From Pseudofabraea citricarpa (Eukaryota > Ascomycota > Leotiomycetes > Helotiales > Dermateaceae), in assembly GCA_029641185.1 (NCBI GenBank), contig JAPWGK010000012.1:558001-622000 (forward strand): DNA of 64,000 nucleotides. Direction: 5' to 3'. The notes beneath the pieces are model-generated. The model saw only the letters and a list, made by a program, of their open reading frames with translations, did not search any database and was not told where the DNA came from. The position numbers and the translations under genes were made by a program. Positions 33,686 to 45,547 of this stretch are shown one piece after another; position 1 is the first letter of the stretch; each line of letters starts with the position of its first letter.

Positions 33686-34754
33686 TCATGCGAAGATATG
33701 GAGAGTTCCGAGATACTGAGTAAAGTCAGTATCAATTCATCATAGTCTAAAAAAGAAGTAACTTACGTCTGTAGGGTTATTGAATCTCAAATGTCTATCC
33801 AACGCGCTAATGGAATCAATTTCGCTCTTCTCCAGGTCGAAATCAGTGACATGTAGGTTCTGCTCTAAGCGGATCTGGTTGTTGCTCTTAGGAATAACAG
33901 CCAGGCCTCTCTGAGTAGCCCATCTCAACAGCACCTGAGCTGATGTCTTGTTATGCTTCTTGGAAATCTCGGTCACGGCGGAGTGCTCAAAGAGGACGGG
34001 AGTATCCCTAGCCTTGTCCCAGCCGAGCTCTATGAAAGATTGTGGTCCGAAAGAGGAGTATGCAGTAACGGCAATGCCCTCCGCCTTTGCAAGCTGGAGG
34101 AGAGTTGGCTGCACGAGGTATGGGTGGTGCTCGATCTGCAGAGTCGCTGGTCTGATCTTAGCATATCGCAGCAGATCCAAGATCAATGAGCCCTGGAAGT
34201 TGGAGATTCCAATCGACTTGGCGAGTCCCTTCTCGACGACCTCCTCCATGGCAGTCCATGTTTGTTGGATAGTGGCATTGCTCAATTGCACATCGTCCTT
34301 GCCATCAAATGCCCATCCAGGTGGGTATCGCACAGAAGGGTCGACATACTTAAGGGCAACGGGGAAGTGAACAATGTACAGATCGAAATAGTCGATGCCC
34401 CAATCTGCGAGCTGCTTCTTGGCAATTGGCAGGACCTGTTCCTTGTCGTGGAAAGAGTTCCAGAGTTTGCTGACCAGGAAGAGCTCTTCGCGCTTAACAA
34501 GACCATCTTTAATTGCTCGTGCTACACCCTCGCCGCTGGCAACAAGTCAGTCTTCCATAATAACACGGCGGCGCGGACAATACTTGCGCTTCCTTCTCAT
34601 TTCCATAATCGCAGGCTCCATCAAACAGGCGGTATCCAGTCTTGATGGCATTGTACACGGTATCGGCGCAGGTAGCATTGTCTACCTTCCAGAGACCAAA
34701 GCCCACCTGGGGCATATCAAAGCCGCTGCTCAGCTTGATGGTTGGGGAAGCCAT
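33686..34754 (-). CDS. D-xylose reductase-type aldo-keto reductase
   Basis: Three exons (34754-34588, 34535-33767, 33715-33686) give 321 residues, normal for AKR2-type xylose reductases. The tetrad is visible: Asp and Tyr in [10 protein letters not shown], Lys in FLVSKLWN, His in LYIVHFP. The cofactor motif [13 protein letters not shown] is of the KSNxxR type that accepts NADPH or NADH. It reduces D-xylose and other aldoses to the alditol in the cytosol. Intron 1 (34587-34536) has a GC donor: GC|GCAAGT restores [13 protein letters not shown], whereas the nearest GT leaves the frame broken. The last exon codes only YLGTLHIFA. Confidence 0.92.
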
Positions 34755-34820
34755 GTTTGTGGACTGGAGAGGTTTCCAAAGGAGTACAGGCAGTGAGAGG
34801 AAAGCAAAGTGATGCGGGCG

Positions 34821-34846
34821 GGCAGGAGGCAGGAGGCAGGAGGCAG
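34821..34846. repeat. GGCAGGA tandem repeat
   Basis: About 3.7 copies of a 7-nt unit, about 70 bp upstream of the reductase ATG. Confidence 0.85.
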
Positions 34847-35073
34847 AAGTTATGTAGTGATTCACTTACAACAGAAAAGTGGAATCTAGAAGACCGTGGG
34901 GCACCCGAAAACGACCCCGCCTTGGATGGAGAATAATGTGTTCTTTCGACCTACCGTACATTTATCCTATATGTCTTCCATTCTGCCAGCAGCCTCATCC
35001 TTACCTGGGTGGCAAGTGCTCCGTACTGTTGGAGCAGAGGGCAGTCATCCATCGCCGGTGCCATTCGTGGAGA

Positions 35074-35101
35074 GTGGTGAGTGGTGAGTGGTGAGTGGTG
35101 A
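35074..35101. repeat. GTGGTGA tandem repeat
   Basis: Four exact copies of a 7-nt unit. Confidence 0.9.
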
Positions 35102-35385
35102 GGCGGGCGCGGGAAAATGCCAGGGCATGTTCATGGTACTGTAGGAAGAAGCATTACATTAGGGTTCGGGCTCGGAGACTGGAGGCTGGAGGCTGGACTG
35201 CGGTACTGCTGTACGCCGTGTATGGTACGGTACCTATACGGTACTACTGTCGAAGGTGGAGTAGTTCTAGTGAGGGTCGGTGATGATGGAATTTGCATTT
35301 AGCCTAATATAACAACCTTGAATTCTCCCACGCCCCGGGTCGCGGTCGCGTATGCTCGGCTTCGCTAAACAACACAACCAGCAAC

Positions 35386-36212
35386 TCAATTGGGTTGGCC
35401 TTGTGATTCTGTCTTTTGCTTTTTGCTCCTCGCTCCTTGCTGCTTTCTCATTCCCGTCCTCTTCTGCCTGCGTCCTTTTTGCTTCTTGGTCTTCTGCGCC
35501 TTCGAGGCCGCCGTGCGTTCCTTAGTCTCCTTCTCTACTTCGCCCTCCTCTCTCTCATCATCCCCGCCCTTGTCTCCGTTGCTTGTGTTTGTACTTGTTT
35601 TTGGCAATGAGTGATGGTAGTCGTACTCAGCTTTGAGCTTTTCGTCGGCGAGGATGAAATGGGCTGTGTGGATCGCTTTCCAGTATTTGAACGCTACCTG
35701 GAGGATGGAGTGTCTCTTGCGACCGTCTCCTTCGCCTAGTCTCTCTATTCTGTCCGCACAGGTCTCCAGATGCGGATTATGAGCAGCCCCTCAGAAATGT
35801 CAGCTTTCAGAGTTAAACGATGGAGTTCAATTCAAGCCTACCCAACTCAAAGAACCTTTTTTCAATGTCATCCTTGCTTGGATTTCCCGATAGGCCCATG
35901 ACTCGATAGTAATTGACACCGAAATCGATGTCGGTCATGGAGATAGTGTGCTTCTCATAGCATGAAGAAAGTAGTTCGTTGTTGTCACCAGGCATTCCGA
36001 ACAGTGTGCGCTGCATGAGATGAATTAGTAGGAGTACAGGAGTCGAGAAGCAAAGGATGAGGTACCAGGTGTAGAGGTTTGATGGTTGAATGAAGACCAG
36101 CAAATACTTGGTCGCGTAACGCAATGATCTTCTTGCATTGCTCTAGCTCATTGAGCTCCTCTGGCGTGAGCGGGGTGTATCCCTCACCGATAGTCTGTGT
36201 GACAAAAGACAT
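35386..36212 (-). CDS. J-domain-like protein lacking HPD
   Basis: Three exons (36212-36108, 36010-35842, 35789-35386) give 225 residues. The middle resembles a DnaJ domain: VNYYRVMGLSGNPSKDDIEKRF matches helices I and II, and KYWKAIHTAHFILADEKLKAEYD matches helix III with its usual YxxL...RxxYD ending. Where Hsp70-activating J proteins have HPD, this reads AAHNPHLE, so the catalytic Asp is missing and the loop is long. The C terminus is a highly basic Lys/Arg/Gln tail (KKQKGRRQKRTGMRKQQ), suggesting nuclear or RNA contact. It is probably a J-like protein that does not stimulate Hsp70; this is inference. No gene name is assigned. Confidence 0.72.
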
Positions 36213-37059
36213 CTTGGATTTGATGTTCTTCTACGTTAGATGTGGAATGAATGTTGTACTTGTTTGTGTTCTCTACTTGCGTTCGAGGAAACTTAACCCC
36301 CTATGTTAAGCGAGCTTATATGATTCACATTCACCTCTTTAAAGCAAACTCTCCCCAGGAAGGTGAATTTATAACTATAGTCACAATCAAATGGGAAACG
36401 CAGGCAAGAAGAAGCTAACATCAAATCTAAATCATCTACCTTGCACTTGGGAAAAGAAGAGAGGGGAGGGAGGCCATGTTCCATGTAATAGTTATTCATA
36501 GTTATTCATAGCAGTTACTACCTAATTTTTATCTGACATGACGCCGCTCTAGACGTTTTGGAGAGGGTGGTAGTTGGCTGGAATGTTTTCCCGCCAGGAT
36601 ATATATTTATATATACATATGGTCCATTCAATACTTCAAATTAAGAAAGACATATATCATGCTCATGTAGTTTTGAGTTGCATTTGTTGTTTCTGTATGT
36701 TAACCATTCTATTTAGTGTCTAGAGTCTTAGCGGTTGCCTACCTATCCCAGAATACTTAAACTATCAGAGATCTGGAAGGAGTGCTTCATCTATGACCGT
36801 TGTCCTTTCCTCTCCTTCTTCCCCGCCTCCTTTTACCTTTGTTGATTCACTCGAAAGCTTGTCTGAGATACAGAACCAGTTTGAGACTCGCAGGACATGT
36901 TATAAAACAGTAGAATCACCACGAACCCACAGGCCAATAGGGTAGGTATCAAGGTAAAAGCAAAGCTGAGATATAAGACGTTAATTTACACTTCATGAAT
37001 CATAAATTAAGTAGAGTATGGTTACAGACAATGGTCAAGGGACAGTACAAGGGGTTCTG
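36213..37059. other. Intergenic, AT-rich
   Basis: Upstream of the J-like gene and downstream of the lysyl-tRNA synthetase gene, both minus strand. A long AT run occurs at about 36601-36621. No gene seen. Confidence 0.5.
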
Positions 37060-39051
37060 TTACACGGAGGGTTCTCTGCCATTCAAACCCTCCTTTGGTG
37101 GCTGCGGACCCAATCCTACAACATTTTTCAAACTTCCGAAGGCTTGGACGTCACTGATCCTGGGCGAGCCAGTGAACAGCATACACAATCGGTCAACTCC
37201 ACACCCCCAGCCGCCAGTTGGTGGCAAACCCCATTCCAGAGCTTCCAAATAGCTCTCATCTACGACAGCGCGATTTTCATCATCTCGCCACTTAGCTTGT
37301 TGCATGAACTTTGCTCGCTGCTCAAATGGTGAATTCTCCTCTTCATACATATTCGCTATTTCTCGACATCCGATGAAAAGCTCAGCTCTCGCTGACACCA
37401 GCTGCGTCGTTGCTGGATCGACAAACGACTTTGAAAGTGGTGCCATGCAAGCTGGATGATGCAGAATGAACGTTGGTCTATCGCAATGTGGCTCAATATA
37501 TACAGATGCTAATTTGTCGAGAAGTCGAGGTAACGTAGGCGATGAAGGCAAAGGCACCGACTGTGCTTTGAAAATGCTCCTTATGTCATCTGCGGCCGTC
37601 TCGGCTGTGAGATTAGGAAGAGAGTGGCCGAGGGCTTCCTCGATAGCAGGTATAAACTCGACCCGCTTGAACGGGCCTGAGAACTGAGCAGGATCCAATT
37701 GCGGAATTGCAGTCAATTTGGTTTCCTGAAGCGAGCTGATAAGTTCCGCTAACCCATGGACCAGATCTTCAGTCATGCAGATGAGATCTTCTAGATTGGC
37801 AAAGGATTTGTAGAATTCACAAGTGGTAAACTCGGGATTGTGTGTAGCATCAAGACCTTCGTTTCGGAAGGCTGACCCAATTTCAAACACTCGTTCCATG
37901 CCTCCTAAAATAAGCCTTTTCAGCCAAATCTCAGGGGCAATTCTGAGCGCAAGTTGCTTATCTGGGAACTCTGTCGCAGACGTCATGAAAGGTCTCGCAG
38001 TCGCACCGCTAGCACCATCAGCAATTATAGGAGTTTGTACCTCAAGGAAGCTATCTTTGAGGAGAAAGTTTCTAATATGCTGTATGATGTGTGACCGAGC
38101 ACGCAGAGTATGTGATGTTCTTTCGTTGACGAGAAGGTCAGCGTGCCGATTTCGAATTCGCGTTTCAGGATCTTCTAATTTTGTCGGTAGTCTGGCCAAA
38201 CTTGGTGATAATAATCTAGGAAGCTCCTCTGCACTGATCGATAGTTCTCCACGGCTTGTTCGATTGGGCTTGCCTTGAACAGCTGTCGCATGTTAGGACA
38301 GTTCCACAGTATTGATATTGTTGAGACTCACAAATGATATCGCCACGGCGGAATATATGGTAAAAGTTTCGGAATATCTCTGGAGTCACACCAATTGCCT
38401 CAAGCTTCCCAAGGCTACAGACTGCTTGGACACGGTGGCCATCCTGAACGATGTCAAGGAATACGAGCTTTGACCCGGAAATTCGAGCTGAAGTCAACCT
38501 TCCTAGAATAGAATTAACACGAAGACTTTCTCACTTCGCTGTTAGGGCTTGCCTCGAATAAGGAGACTTTCCCCATCATAGATCTCTCCTATCTCCAGAT
38601 TGGCAAAGAGTTCCTTGTATTGCTCACAGGTAATTGCCCTCTTATCACTTTTTATTCTTGGATAGACTAATGCATGGGCTGCCTTAAGCTCTTGGACACG
38701 TTGCTCAAGAGCAGCCCCTAAGAGAGCAGCCTCCTCGACGACCCCAGAAGTATGTTCCGCAGCCCCCCTCTGCGCCCCTGAGCTGAAATGAGATGGCTTT
38801 GTAGCATCATGGCCCTGCTGTTCTCTACCATCCGGATGGACAAGGTTCGCTGCAGATCCAGCTGCATCACCATTAAGACTTCGATACACAGCATGAAATT
38901 CCCGTAAAATCTGTTTTTGTAAACATTGACGGTGTGCGGCTCTCGATTGGATGGTCGTCGTGTAGAAGCGGAGATAGGCCGACTTGCTCGCAGGTTGAAG
39001 ATCTTTACACAGGTAGGGGCGTAGAAACCGCAGCCCTGGACCGGCCGTCAT
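37060..39051 (-). CDS. MSK1: Mitochondrial lysyl-tRNA synthetase
   Basis: Three exons (39051-38553, 38502-38332, 38282-37060) give 630 residues. The N terminus (LRFLRPYLCKDLQPASKSAYLRFYTTTIQSR) looks like a mitochondrial presequence. An OB-fold anticodon domain follows (LLIRGRLTSARISGSKLVFLD), then the class II core: motif 1 near FLEVQTPIIADGASGATARPF, motif 2 FEIGSAFRNEGLDATHNPEF and motif 3 GWGCGVDRLCMLFTG. It charges mitochondrial tRNA-Lys. Intron 1 (38552-38503) has a GC donor; no GT lies between the OB strand and the in-frame stop. The frame continues upstream to a GTG, but 39051 is the first ATG. It shares a divergent promoter with Tim10, another mitochondrial gene. Confidence 0.93.
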
Positions 39052-39543
39052 TCTATCTCTGGACACAGGTCAGTCACATAATTCAATAAGCGATGGGGCG
39101 GCAATGGCGGATTCGAGGGTGTCTTTCAGATAATGGAGTTTTTGATCAACCACCGTGAGGTGTCAGTCGCAACGGTTCTAATGTTATAATGGTATCATCA
39201 TATAAGATTCAATGGCAAGGGACAACAATGAGAAAAGGTCTGAGAAGCTTACCATTCAGTAGAGCCGCGAATATAAAGCATTGAAGCTCTTGGGGCTCAA
39301 AAGTCGGATGATGTAGAAAGGAAGACAAAAGAGACGCTGCGTTGAAGGAGGCATTTTTTTAGTGCAGGGATTCTCTAGCGCGGTTCTGATCGGCCCCGTC
39401 AAGCCACCAAAGCTCTAAGAATTTCCCATTCTGTGCCGAACCTCAAGTATTCCATCACTATCTTAAGCCTTTCGCACCCACCTCTACAAACAACCACACA
39501 ATCCCAAGTACTTACACAGGCTCGGCCATCTACTACTGCTATC
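39052..39543. promoter_or_regulatory. Divergent promoter LysRS / Tim10
   Basis: A 492-bp gap between two outward-transcribed nuclear genes for mitochondrial proteins; co-regulation is plausible but unproven. Confidence 0.45.
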
Positions 39544-39900
39544 ATGTCTATGTTTGGTCTCGGTCGCCCTCAGCCTTCTTCGGCTGAGAAGATTGCTGCT
39601 GCTGAGCAGGAAATGGATCTAGTGACGGACATGTTCAACAAGTACGTTTTGCCCTGCAAGTATTTGCATGATTTCATTCGGGTCAAATAGTTGACTGATA
39701 TGCGCAGACTCACCCAAGCATGCATGAAGAAGTGTATACCAAACGAATACCGCGAAGGCGAACTTAACAAAGGAGAGAGCGTCTGTATCGATCGATGCTC
39801 AGCCAAATTCTTTGATGTGCAGATGAAAATTTCAGAATTGTTGCAGAAGGAGGCAGCAGCCAAAGGCGGTGCTGGTGGAATGGGCTTTGGAGGGATGTAG
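39544..39900 (+). CDS. TIM10: Tim10, small TIM chaperone
   Basis: Two exons (39544-39641, 39708-39900) give about 96 residues. Twin CX3C motifs (CMKKC and CIDRC) form the two disulphides typical of small Tim proteins of the mitochondrial intermembrane space. [20 protein letters not shown] and the RLxKGE-like [13 protein letters not shown] stretch point to Tim10 rather than Tim8, Tim9 or Tim13. With Tim9 it ferries carrier proteins to the TIM22 complex. The C terminus ends in a glycine-rich tail ([11 protein letters not shown]). Confidence 0.95.
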
Positions 39901-40224
39901 ATGATACTTTGATGAGGATGGTTTCTTGGGGGTACACATTTCAGCTCTGTATTATTGAAAGCAGTGGGCATACAAGCAAATGCTCAACTGGGAGCTTGGG
40001 GATCAATTCACGATCTGGCATATCGCATGATTGCGAGTAATCAAGCCTGTACTCATAATTTGATTGTATGATTAGTTTCGGTAACAAGCTCATGGATGGG
40101 CACACTCCTCACACTACACATGCGATGGTATACAATAATTCCATACTGCCTATGAAGGCCTATCGGGTATCCCCAAAACTCCCGCTAAATCCACGAACAA
40201 TGCTTCGGCCGGTAAATTATATTA
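39901..40224. other. Convergent 3' region
   Basis: Short gap between Tim10 and the STB6-like gene; nothing seen. Confidence 0.5.
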
Positions 40225-42970
40225 TTAAGGACGTAGAGCTTCCTCGGTTGGTGGCCCCGTACCAATTCCTGTCAAAGATCGTACAAACCAGTGAGCCCAG
40301 CTCTCTGTCTTCAATTGCTTCTCAAGCTCACCCGCATGCAACTCCAAATCGTCAACTTGTCGTTCGAATTGGGCTACCCCATCCTCAACATCCTGAATTT
40401 TGGAGACAAGTGCGTTGATCTCATATTCCAGCTTGGCGCCTAGCATATCAATATCTTTGATAGCTTCCATAATCTGAGAGCGCTCTTCGCCCATTGTATC
40501 TCGTGAGCTTTGTTTAATCACTTGATATGTTTCCGTCAACTGGTAGTAAAGTGCCTGTAACTCTTCCAAATCTTGAGCTGCCTGATCATCCAAGGTCTCG
40601 ATGCCCACGACTTTGCTCTCAACCCAAGAGCCAATGTCATTTTTAACAAAGGAAACTTTCTCGAAAAGGTGTTTGAAATCTTCAGCCATATACTTCTGGG
40701 TTTGCAGAGCAGCCCAAGTATCGCTATCGTCGCTGTTTATATCGGGAGCTCCAATGGGTTCCCAGCCAAGAACAGCATCTGCAGCATCGCTGAATGACAT
40801 CTGACGTGGCCACCATGCTTCATTTCTGGGTGCATGTGGTACAGGAGAGTCTCCAGGTATACTATGACGGCGATGTAGAAGTATTTCGAAATTGTTTGGA
40901 TCGCGCTCTGCTTCTAACAACGGACACTCGAGATCGCCTTCGCCATAGGTAGAGCCAGCTACAGATGGTTCGTTTACCACAAGATCACGGCGAATGTCTT
41001 TAGCCTGTGTAGCCCACTGTGTTTCTTTGTCCATGCCATTTTGCTCTGACTGTATCTCAATCACAGGAAGACTAATTTGAGACTCGCTCGGAGGCGACTC
41101 AGAGCCATAGGGTAAAGCTGCCGAAGAGTCATTTACTGTGCTAGTTTCCTTGGGTGCGCCGTTCTGATATTCTTCTGGTTTTGTTTTCCAGGTAAATGCT
41201 TTTGTGACTCCTGTAGGGCTCGAGGGGACACCTGTATCCGGGGTACTGCTACTAGGGCTAAAGAAGCCTATATCGTCTTTAGAATGTTTGCTGGTATGAC
41301 CACGCAAGCCAACTGCGTCTTTTATTCGGCCAAATCCCGACCTTGCATCACCAATTTTTCCAGTAACGCTCTTAAAGACTGCTTTTCGAAGCTGCAGGTC
41401 TTTCTCGTTTGGGCTTTCAACCATGCTAATGGCGGATCCAGGAGGCCGATTTGAATACACAGGATTCGGGCTCTCTTTCCGCAGCAATTCTGCTTCCTCT
41501 TCAGGAGGGTTAGACCCGATCCGTTTGTTCGACCAGACATAGCCTCCGTGTTCATCTTTACTAAAAATCATGTTGTGAGCATCCGACTCAGTTCTACCAA
41601 AGTGGTCGCCAGTCGCGCCTCGTCTTGGTTTACCATACCAGAGCCATTTTGCTCTCTCGCCATGTACAAGACTGACAAAGCGGTCAATATCGAGAGTCTC
41701 TATATCACCAATGCCTGCCTTGTCACGGCCCCCAACCATGCCCATGACCATCTCACCACCTTTGCCACTCAGTTCAGCAACAGTGGACTTAACAGCCTTG
41801 GGCACCGCCCATCCCTCACCTGCAGCAGCCTTTGCTGTGACTCTATGCAGGCGATGTAATGTATGTCGATCCAACCTCCTCGTACGCTCCATTTTCTGGG
41901 ACTTCTGAAAATAAGCAATTCCGCGTTTGAGACTGAATATATCGAACGAGTCCTTAGCCACGGGGGCACCGTAGTAATTAAGTCGATTTCTAGCTCCCAT
42001 GAGCATCCCGAGCAAGGCTGCCACAGTTGTAGGGCCAAGAATACCGTCAGCTGGTTCAATGTTGTAGTACTCAGACCCGATCTCGGTCCACCAGTCATTA
42101 ACCGCCTTCTCCGTCACGTCGCAGAGGAGTCCATCGGCGTACTCTTGTTCTAGCCTGCCAAACATCATAAGGGCCACTTGGCATAATTTTACCAGTTCGA
42201 TCACCGAGCCGTATAAAGGTATGCGATCGCTCGTTTTGTACAGCTGATGAAACTTGGCTTGTGTAGCACCTGTTGGAGCAGCCAAACTCATGCCGGATCT
42301 TCCAGAGCATCCCAATCTCTTGAGATCCTCATTAACAATGAAGTCCTCTCTATGCTTTTTTACATCGCCGTCTGGGACAAGTATCACCGTCAACGCAGAG
42401 GGAAAGCTGCTCAGATTTGTGACCATGAGCATCCCCAATGGTGTTTCCTTTGGCCGTGCATGAAACTGAGATACTGCCTTGAAGTAAACTCGGAGCCTTG
42501 GTGACCATGATTCTTCATTCGCAGGTACCCCAAGCACTCCCACCGCAACAGAATGACCAAGGTCGCCAGTGTAGGTGGTGATTACAAACGTTGGGTGCAC
42601 GCGCGAGCAGGCCCATTGCTCGACGAGGTAAAGTTCGTAGCCTTTCAAGTCGCCTCGGCGTTCTATTACCACTGTGGAAGGATCATCTTCGAGATACCTG
42701 CAGAAGTTAGCTGGGGACTCCATCGGTCACGGTAAAGAAGACATGCCTGAAAGCTACGGGATCTGCAAAGACAAAATGGCGGCGCTGCGGACTGCTGGTC
42801 GTGGCATTGGTTGCACTCTGCTTAGAAGGGGTCATCGCCGGCTGTTGAGAAGCATTGTTGTTGATTTTGTGAATGGCGGCCTGTTGCGACGCAGTACGTG
42901 AAAGGGTCACGATTTCTTCTCGGTGCATGTGTGGATCGTAGGCTGAGGGGAATGAAAATCGAGAAGACAT
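40225..42970 (-). CDS. STB6/STB2-like protein
   Basis: Two exons (42970-42747, 42697-40225) give 898 residues. Residues about 60-250 match the N-terminal domain of fungal STB6-type Sin3-binding proteins: FVFADPVAFRYLEDDPSTVV, ERRGDLKGYELYLVEQWACS and HPTFVITTYTGD. A helical middle follows (LGPTTVAALLGMLMGARNR), then a long disordered Ser/Pro/Glu stretch and a C-terminal coiled coil (LEELQALYYQLTETYQVIK to ELEKQL). Yeast Stb2 and Stb6 bind Sin3 in two-hybrid tests; a role with histone deacetylase here is inference. The 49-nt intron starts with GC (42746-42745): only this gives the FRYLEDD junction. Confidence 0.83.
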
Positions 42971-43641
42971 GGTGGCAGAGATATACTCTGTCGGACCCTG
43001 TCACAGTGACGTCGGCGAATCTCGAATGGCTCGATGCTGCTACATAATTGTCTGGCGACGATAGAGAGACGGCAAGGACATCCTCACATGCACAGCAGAG
43101 AGGCAGCTCGGCAGTGGTGTTTCGATAATACCACGGCACCCTTACTTGATCGTGAACTAATCATAAAGTGGCATTAATGGCAGCGAGGAGGAAGCGTGAT
43201 GCCGCCATGTGAGCTCTGTTGGGGTGGAAGGTGGGTCGGAAGGCTCACACAGCCTTGTCGAGTTGTCCTACAGCGACCCAGCCCGCTGAAGGTCCCTGGA
43301 TCACGCAGCCCATTGGGCATGTGGCCCCTGTGGTGCAGCTCCCACAATGGGCCCGCTACAGTGCCGAGATCCACCCGGGGAACCAAAACGCTTCGACATC
43401 ATCCAGCGCATCATCCAGTACAAACACACGCTTCCAGAAAACCTCACGCCGTACCGTATTCTTACTTACAGCCTCGGGAGATCTCCAGCCACCACCGCAC
43501 CATGTACCCTTAAACCAACCGACCGGAGACCATCGAGACTTCTTGGATCTACAGCTTTTATGACCTGCCCGTCCACACACCGCGACCGACTCACTCGACG
43601 CCGCAAAGAAGTAGCACAGAGAGCGGGGTGGCTAAGCAGGC
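42971..43641. promoter_or_regulatory. Divergent promoter STB6-like / Rmd5
   Basis: A 671-bp gap between outward genes. Small ORFs on both strands at 43174-43706 overlap the Rmd5 leader and show no family features. Confidence 0.5.
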
Positions 43642-44985
43642 ATGGATGTCCTCCAGACAGATCTTGCACGGCTGCGAAGAGATGCCACTCTTGGCCAAAG
43701 CATTGAGGATGTAGATAAGATCATCGAGCAGCTTTGCCAGGCAAGAGAGACGATTGCAGCAGGTATGAGCTCTTTGACTGACCAGACCGCTTGTAAGTAA
43801 CCATGGGATACAACTAACGGAGAATCAGATCCAAATGCCGCATCAATCACACTAGCCAAGCTTCAAAATCCTCTAAAGCAAAGTTGCGACAAAGTCACTG
43901 ATGATCTGAAGAAAGTCCACGCTGGCCAAAGCAAGTATGGAAAGGCACTGGACAGGGTATGGGTTATCAAGAGAGGGACCTTATTGTTTGCTGACCGCAG
44001 ATAGAACTTTCCTGTGAAGCCTCTCCCAACAGAATACGATGCGCTAGCATCACACCCGTCTCTCATCAACAGAGCTATCGCCATGCATCTGATTCGCGAA
44101 GGACAATTCGGAGTTGCCTCAACCTTCCTCGATGAGGCTCAAGACAATCCACCTCACCCATCACCGACTCCTGGGACACCAAATCCCTTAAGTGACGACG
44201 AGGGAGATCTGACCTCTTTAAAATCGCAGGAATTGCAGGTCAAATTTGCGAATATGTACAACATACTCCATGAACTACAGGCTCAGAATCTCCATCCCGC
44301 CATCGAGTGGGCAAGAGATAATAGTGCAGAGTTGGAGAGAAGAGGAAGCAATCTGGAGTTTGAACTCAGCAAACTACAGTTCGTATGGCTGTTTCAAGGC
44401 CCAGAAGTTAATGGACTTCCGAATGACACGAATAATGGCCTGAGCGGCGCTTTACAATATGCAAGACAGAACTTCCAACGTTTTCAAGGGCGCTTTCTGA
44501 GGGACATACAACAACTGGTGACCGCAATGGCTTACAAGTCCAATCTTCGAGAGTCACCATATTATCGGACCTTCGATACTCAGACGGCCTGGGATGATGT
44601 CTCTGCATCCTTCACTCGTGAATTCTGTTCATTGCTCGGCCTCTCAGCAGAATCACCTCTTTATATTGCTGCGACAGCTGGTGCTATCGCTTTGCCTACG
44701 TTGCTGAAACTCGCTAGTATTGTCAAGGAGAAGCGAACAGAGTGGACTACTCAAGATGAATTGCCTGTAGAGATCGCGCTGCCAAAGTCGATGATCTTCC
44801 ATGCAATTTTTGTCTGTCCGGTTTCGAAGGAACAGACCACAGAGCAGAACCCACCAATGATGATGCCGTGTGGTCACGTTGTCGCAAAGGAGAGTTTGCA
44901 AAGACTAAGTAAAGGCGGAAGGTTCAAGTGCCCTTACTGCCCAAACGAAAGTCAACCCAAAGATGCCAAGCAAATAATATTATAA
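43642..44985 (+). CDS. rmd5: Rmd5/Gid2, RING subunit of the GID/CTLH ubiquitin ligase
   Basis: Three exons (43642-43792, 43829-43956, 44005-44985) give 419 residues. A coiled N terminus is followed by LisH/CTLH helices (NRAIAMHLIREGQFGVASTF; ANMYNILHELQAQNLHPAIEWARDN) and a CRA-like region. The C-terminal RING is degenerate in its first half (CPVSKEQTTEQNPPMMMPCGHVV) and ends KCPYCP, as in Rmd5/RMND5. With Gid9/Fyv10 it forms the E3 that degrades gluconeogenic enzymes when glucose returns. The first intron is only 36 nt, near the lower limit. Intron 2 ends at ATAG rather than the nearer CAG for phase reasons. Confidence 0.93.
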
Positions 44986-45547
44986 ACAGGACTGATAGGA
45001 ATCTTTACATTCAAGTTGATGCATGGTTGGCGTTGCTGTATTTCGGGGGTTTGGAGAATCGGAGGCTGGTTTGGGTAGGCGTAAAGGACATGTCACATAA
45101 GGTTACCGCACTGGAAAACTTCCAGGGGCGCCACCTCCATATCTTTCTCTTTTTCAAAGCCCTCAATAATGGTAGCATGCATCCGTCTTCAAGCTGAGAT
45201 GATTCCACGTGATTCTCTAGAGATCTCAATGCGATTGGTGTCAAGGGTCACGGCATCACGGCCAAATCATGGAGTCTCTACGGAAGTTTGATGCCGGCAA
45301 CGAACTACTCCCCAGCACGCTGTTTCAGAAGGATTTTGTTGCATTTCGTACAAAAAAGCTTGGCGAGCCTCGACTTTCTGACCACACGGCTCTCTCTCAT
45401 CTTATTCGTATCACGTGCATCCAGTTTCCATACAATAGTAGGTATTCTTTCCAGTCCTAGACGCCAATTCCAGCTTCCCATGAACGCCCATCCACCTAGA
45501 TTCCCATAAAAGGCCCCATAGATGGCTTTACTTTATTCGCGTGTCTG
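44986..45547. other. Convergent 3' region
   Basis: Between Rmd5 and Psy4. Small ORFs at 45011-45509 look accidental; nothing else seen. Confidence 0.5.

Larger units (their letters stand above)
34755..35385. other. Intergenic with two minisatellites
   Basis: Promoter of the reductase gene. It holds a GGCAGGA array at 34821-34846, a GTGGTGA array at 35074-35101 and a GTAC-rich patch at 35222-35244. Confidence 0.5.
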
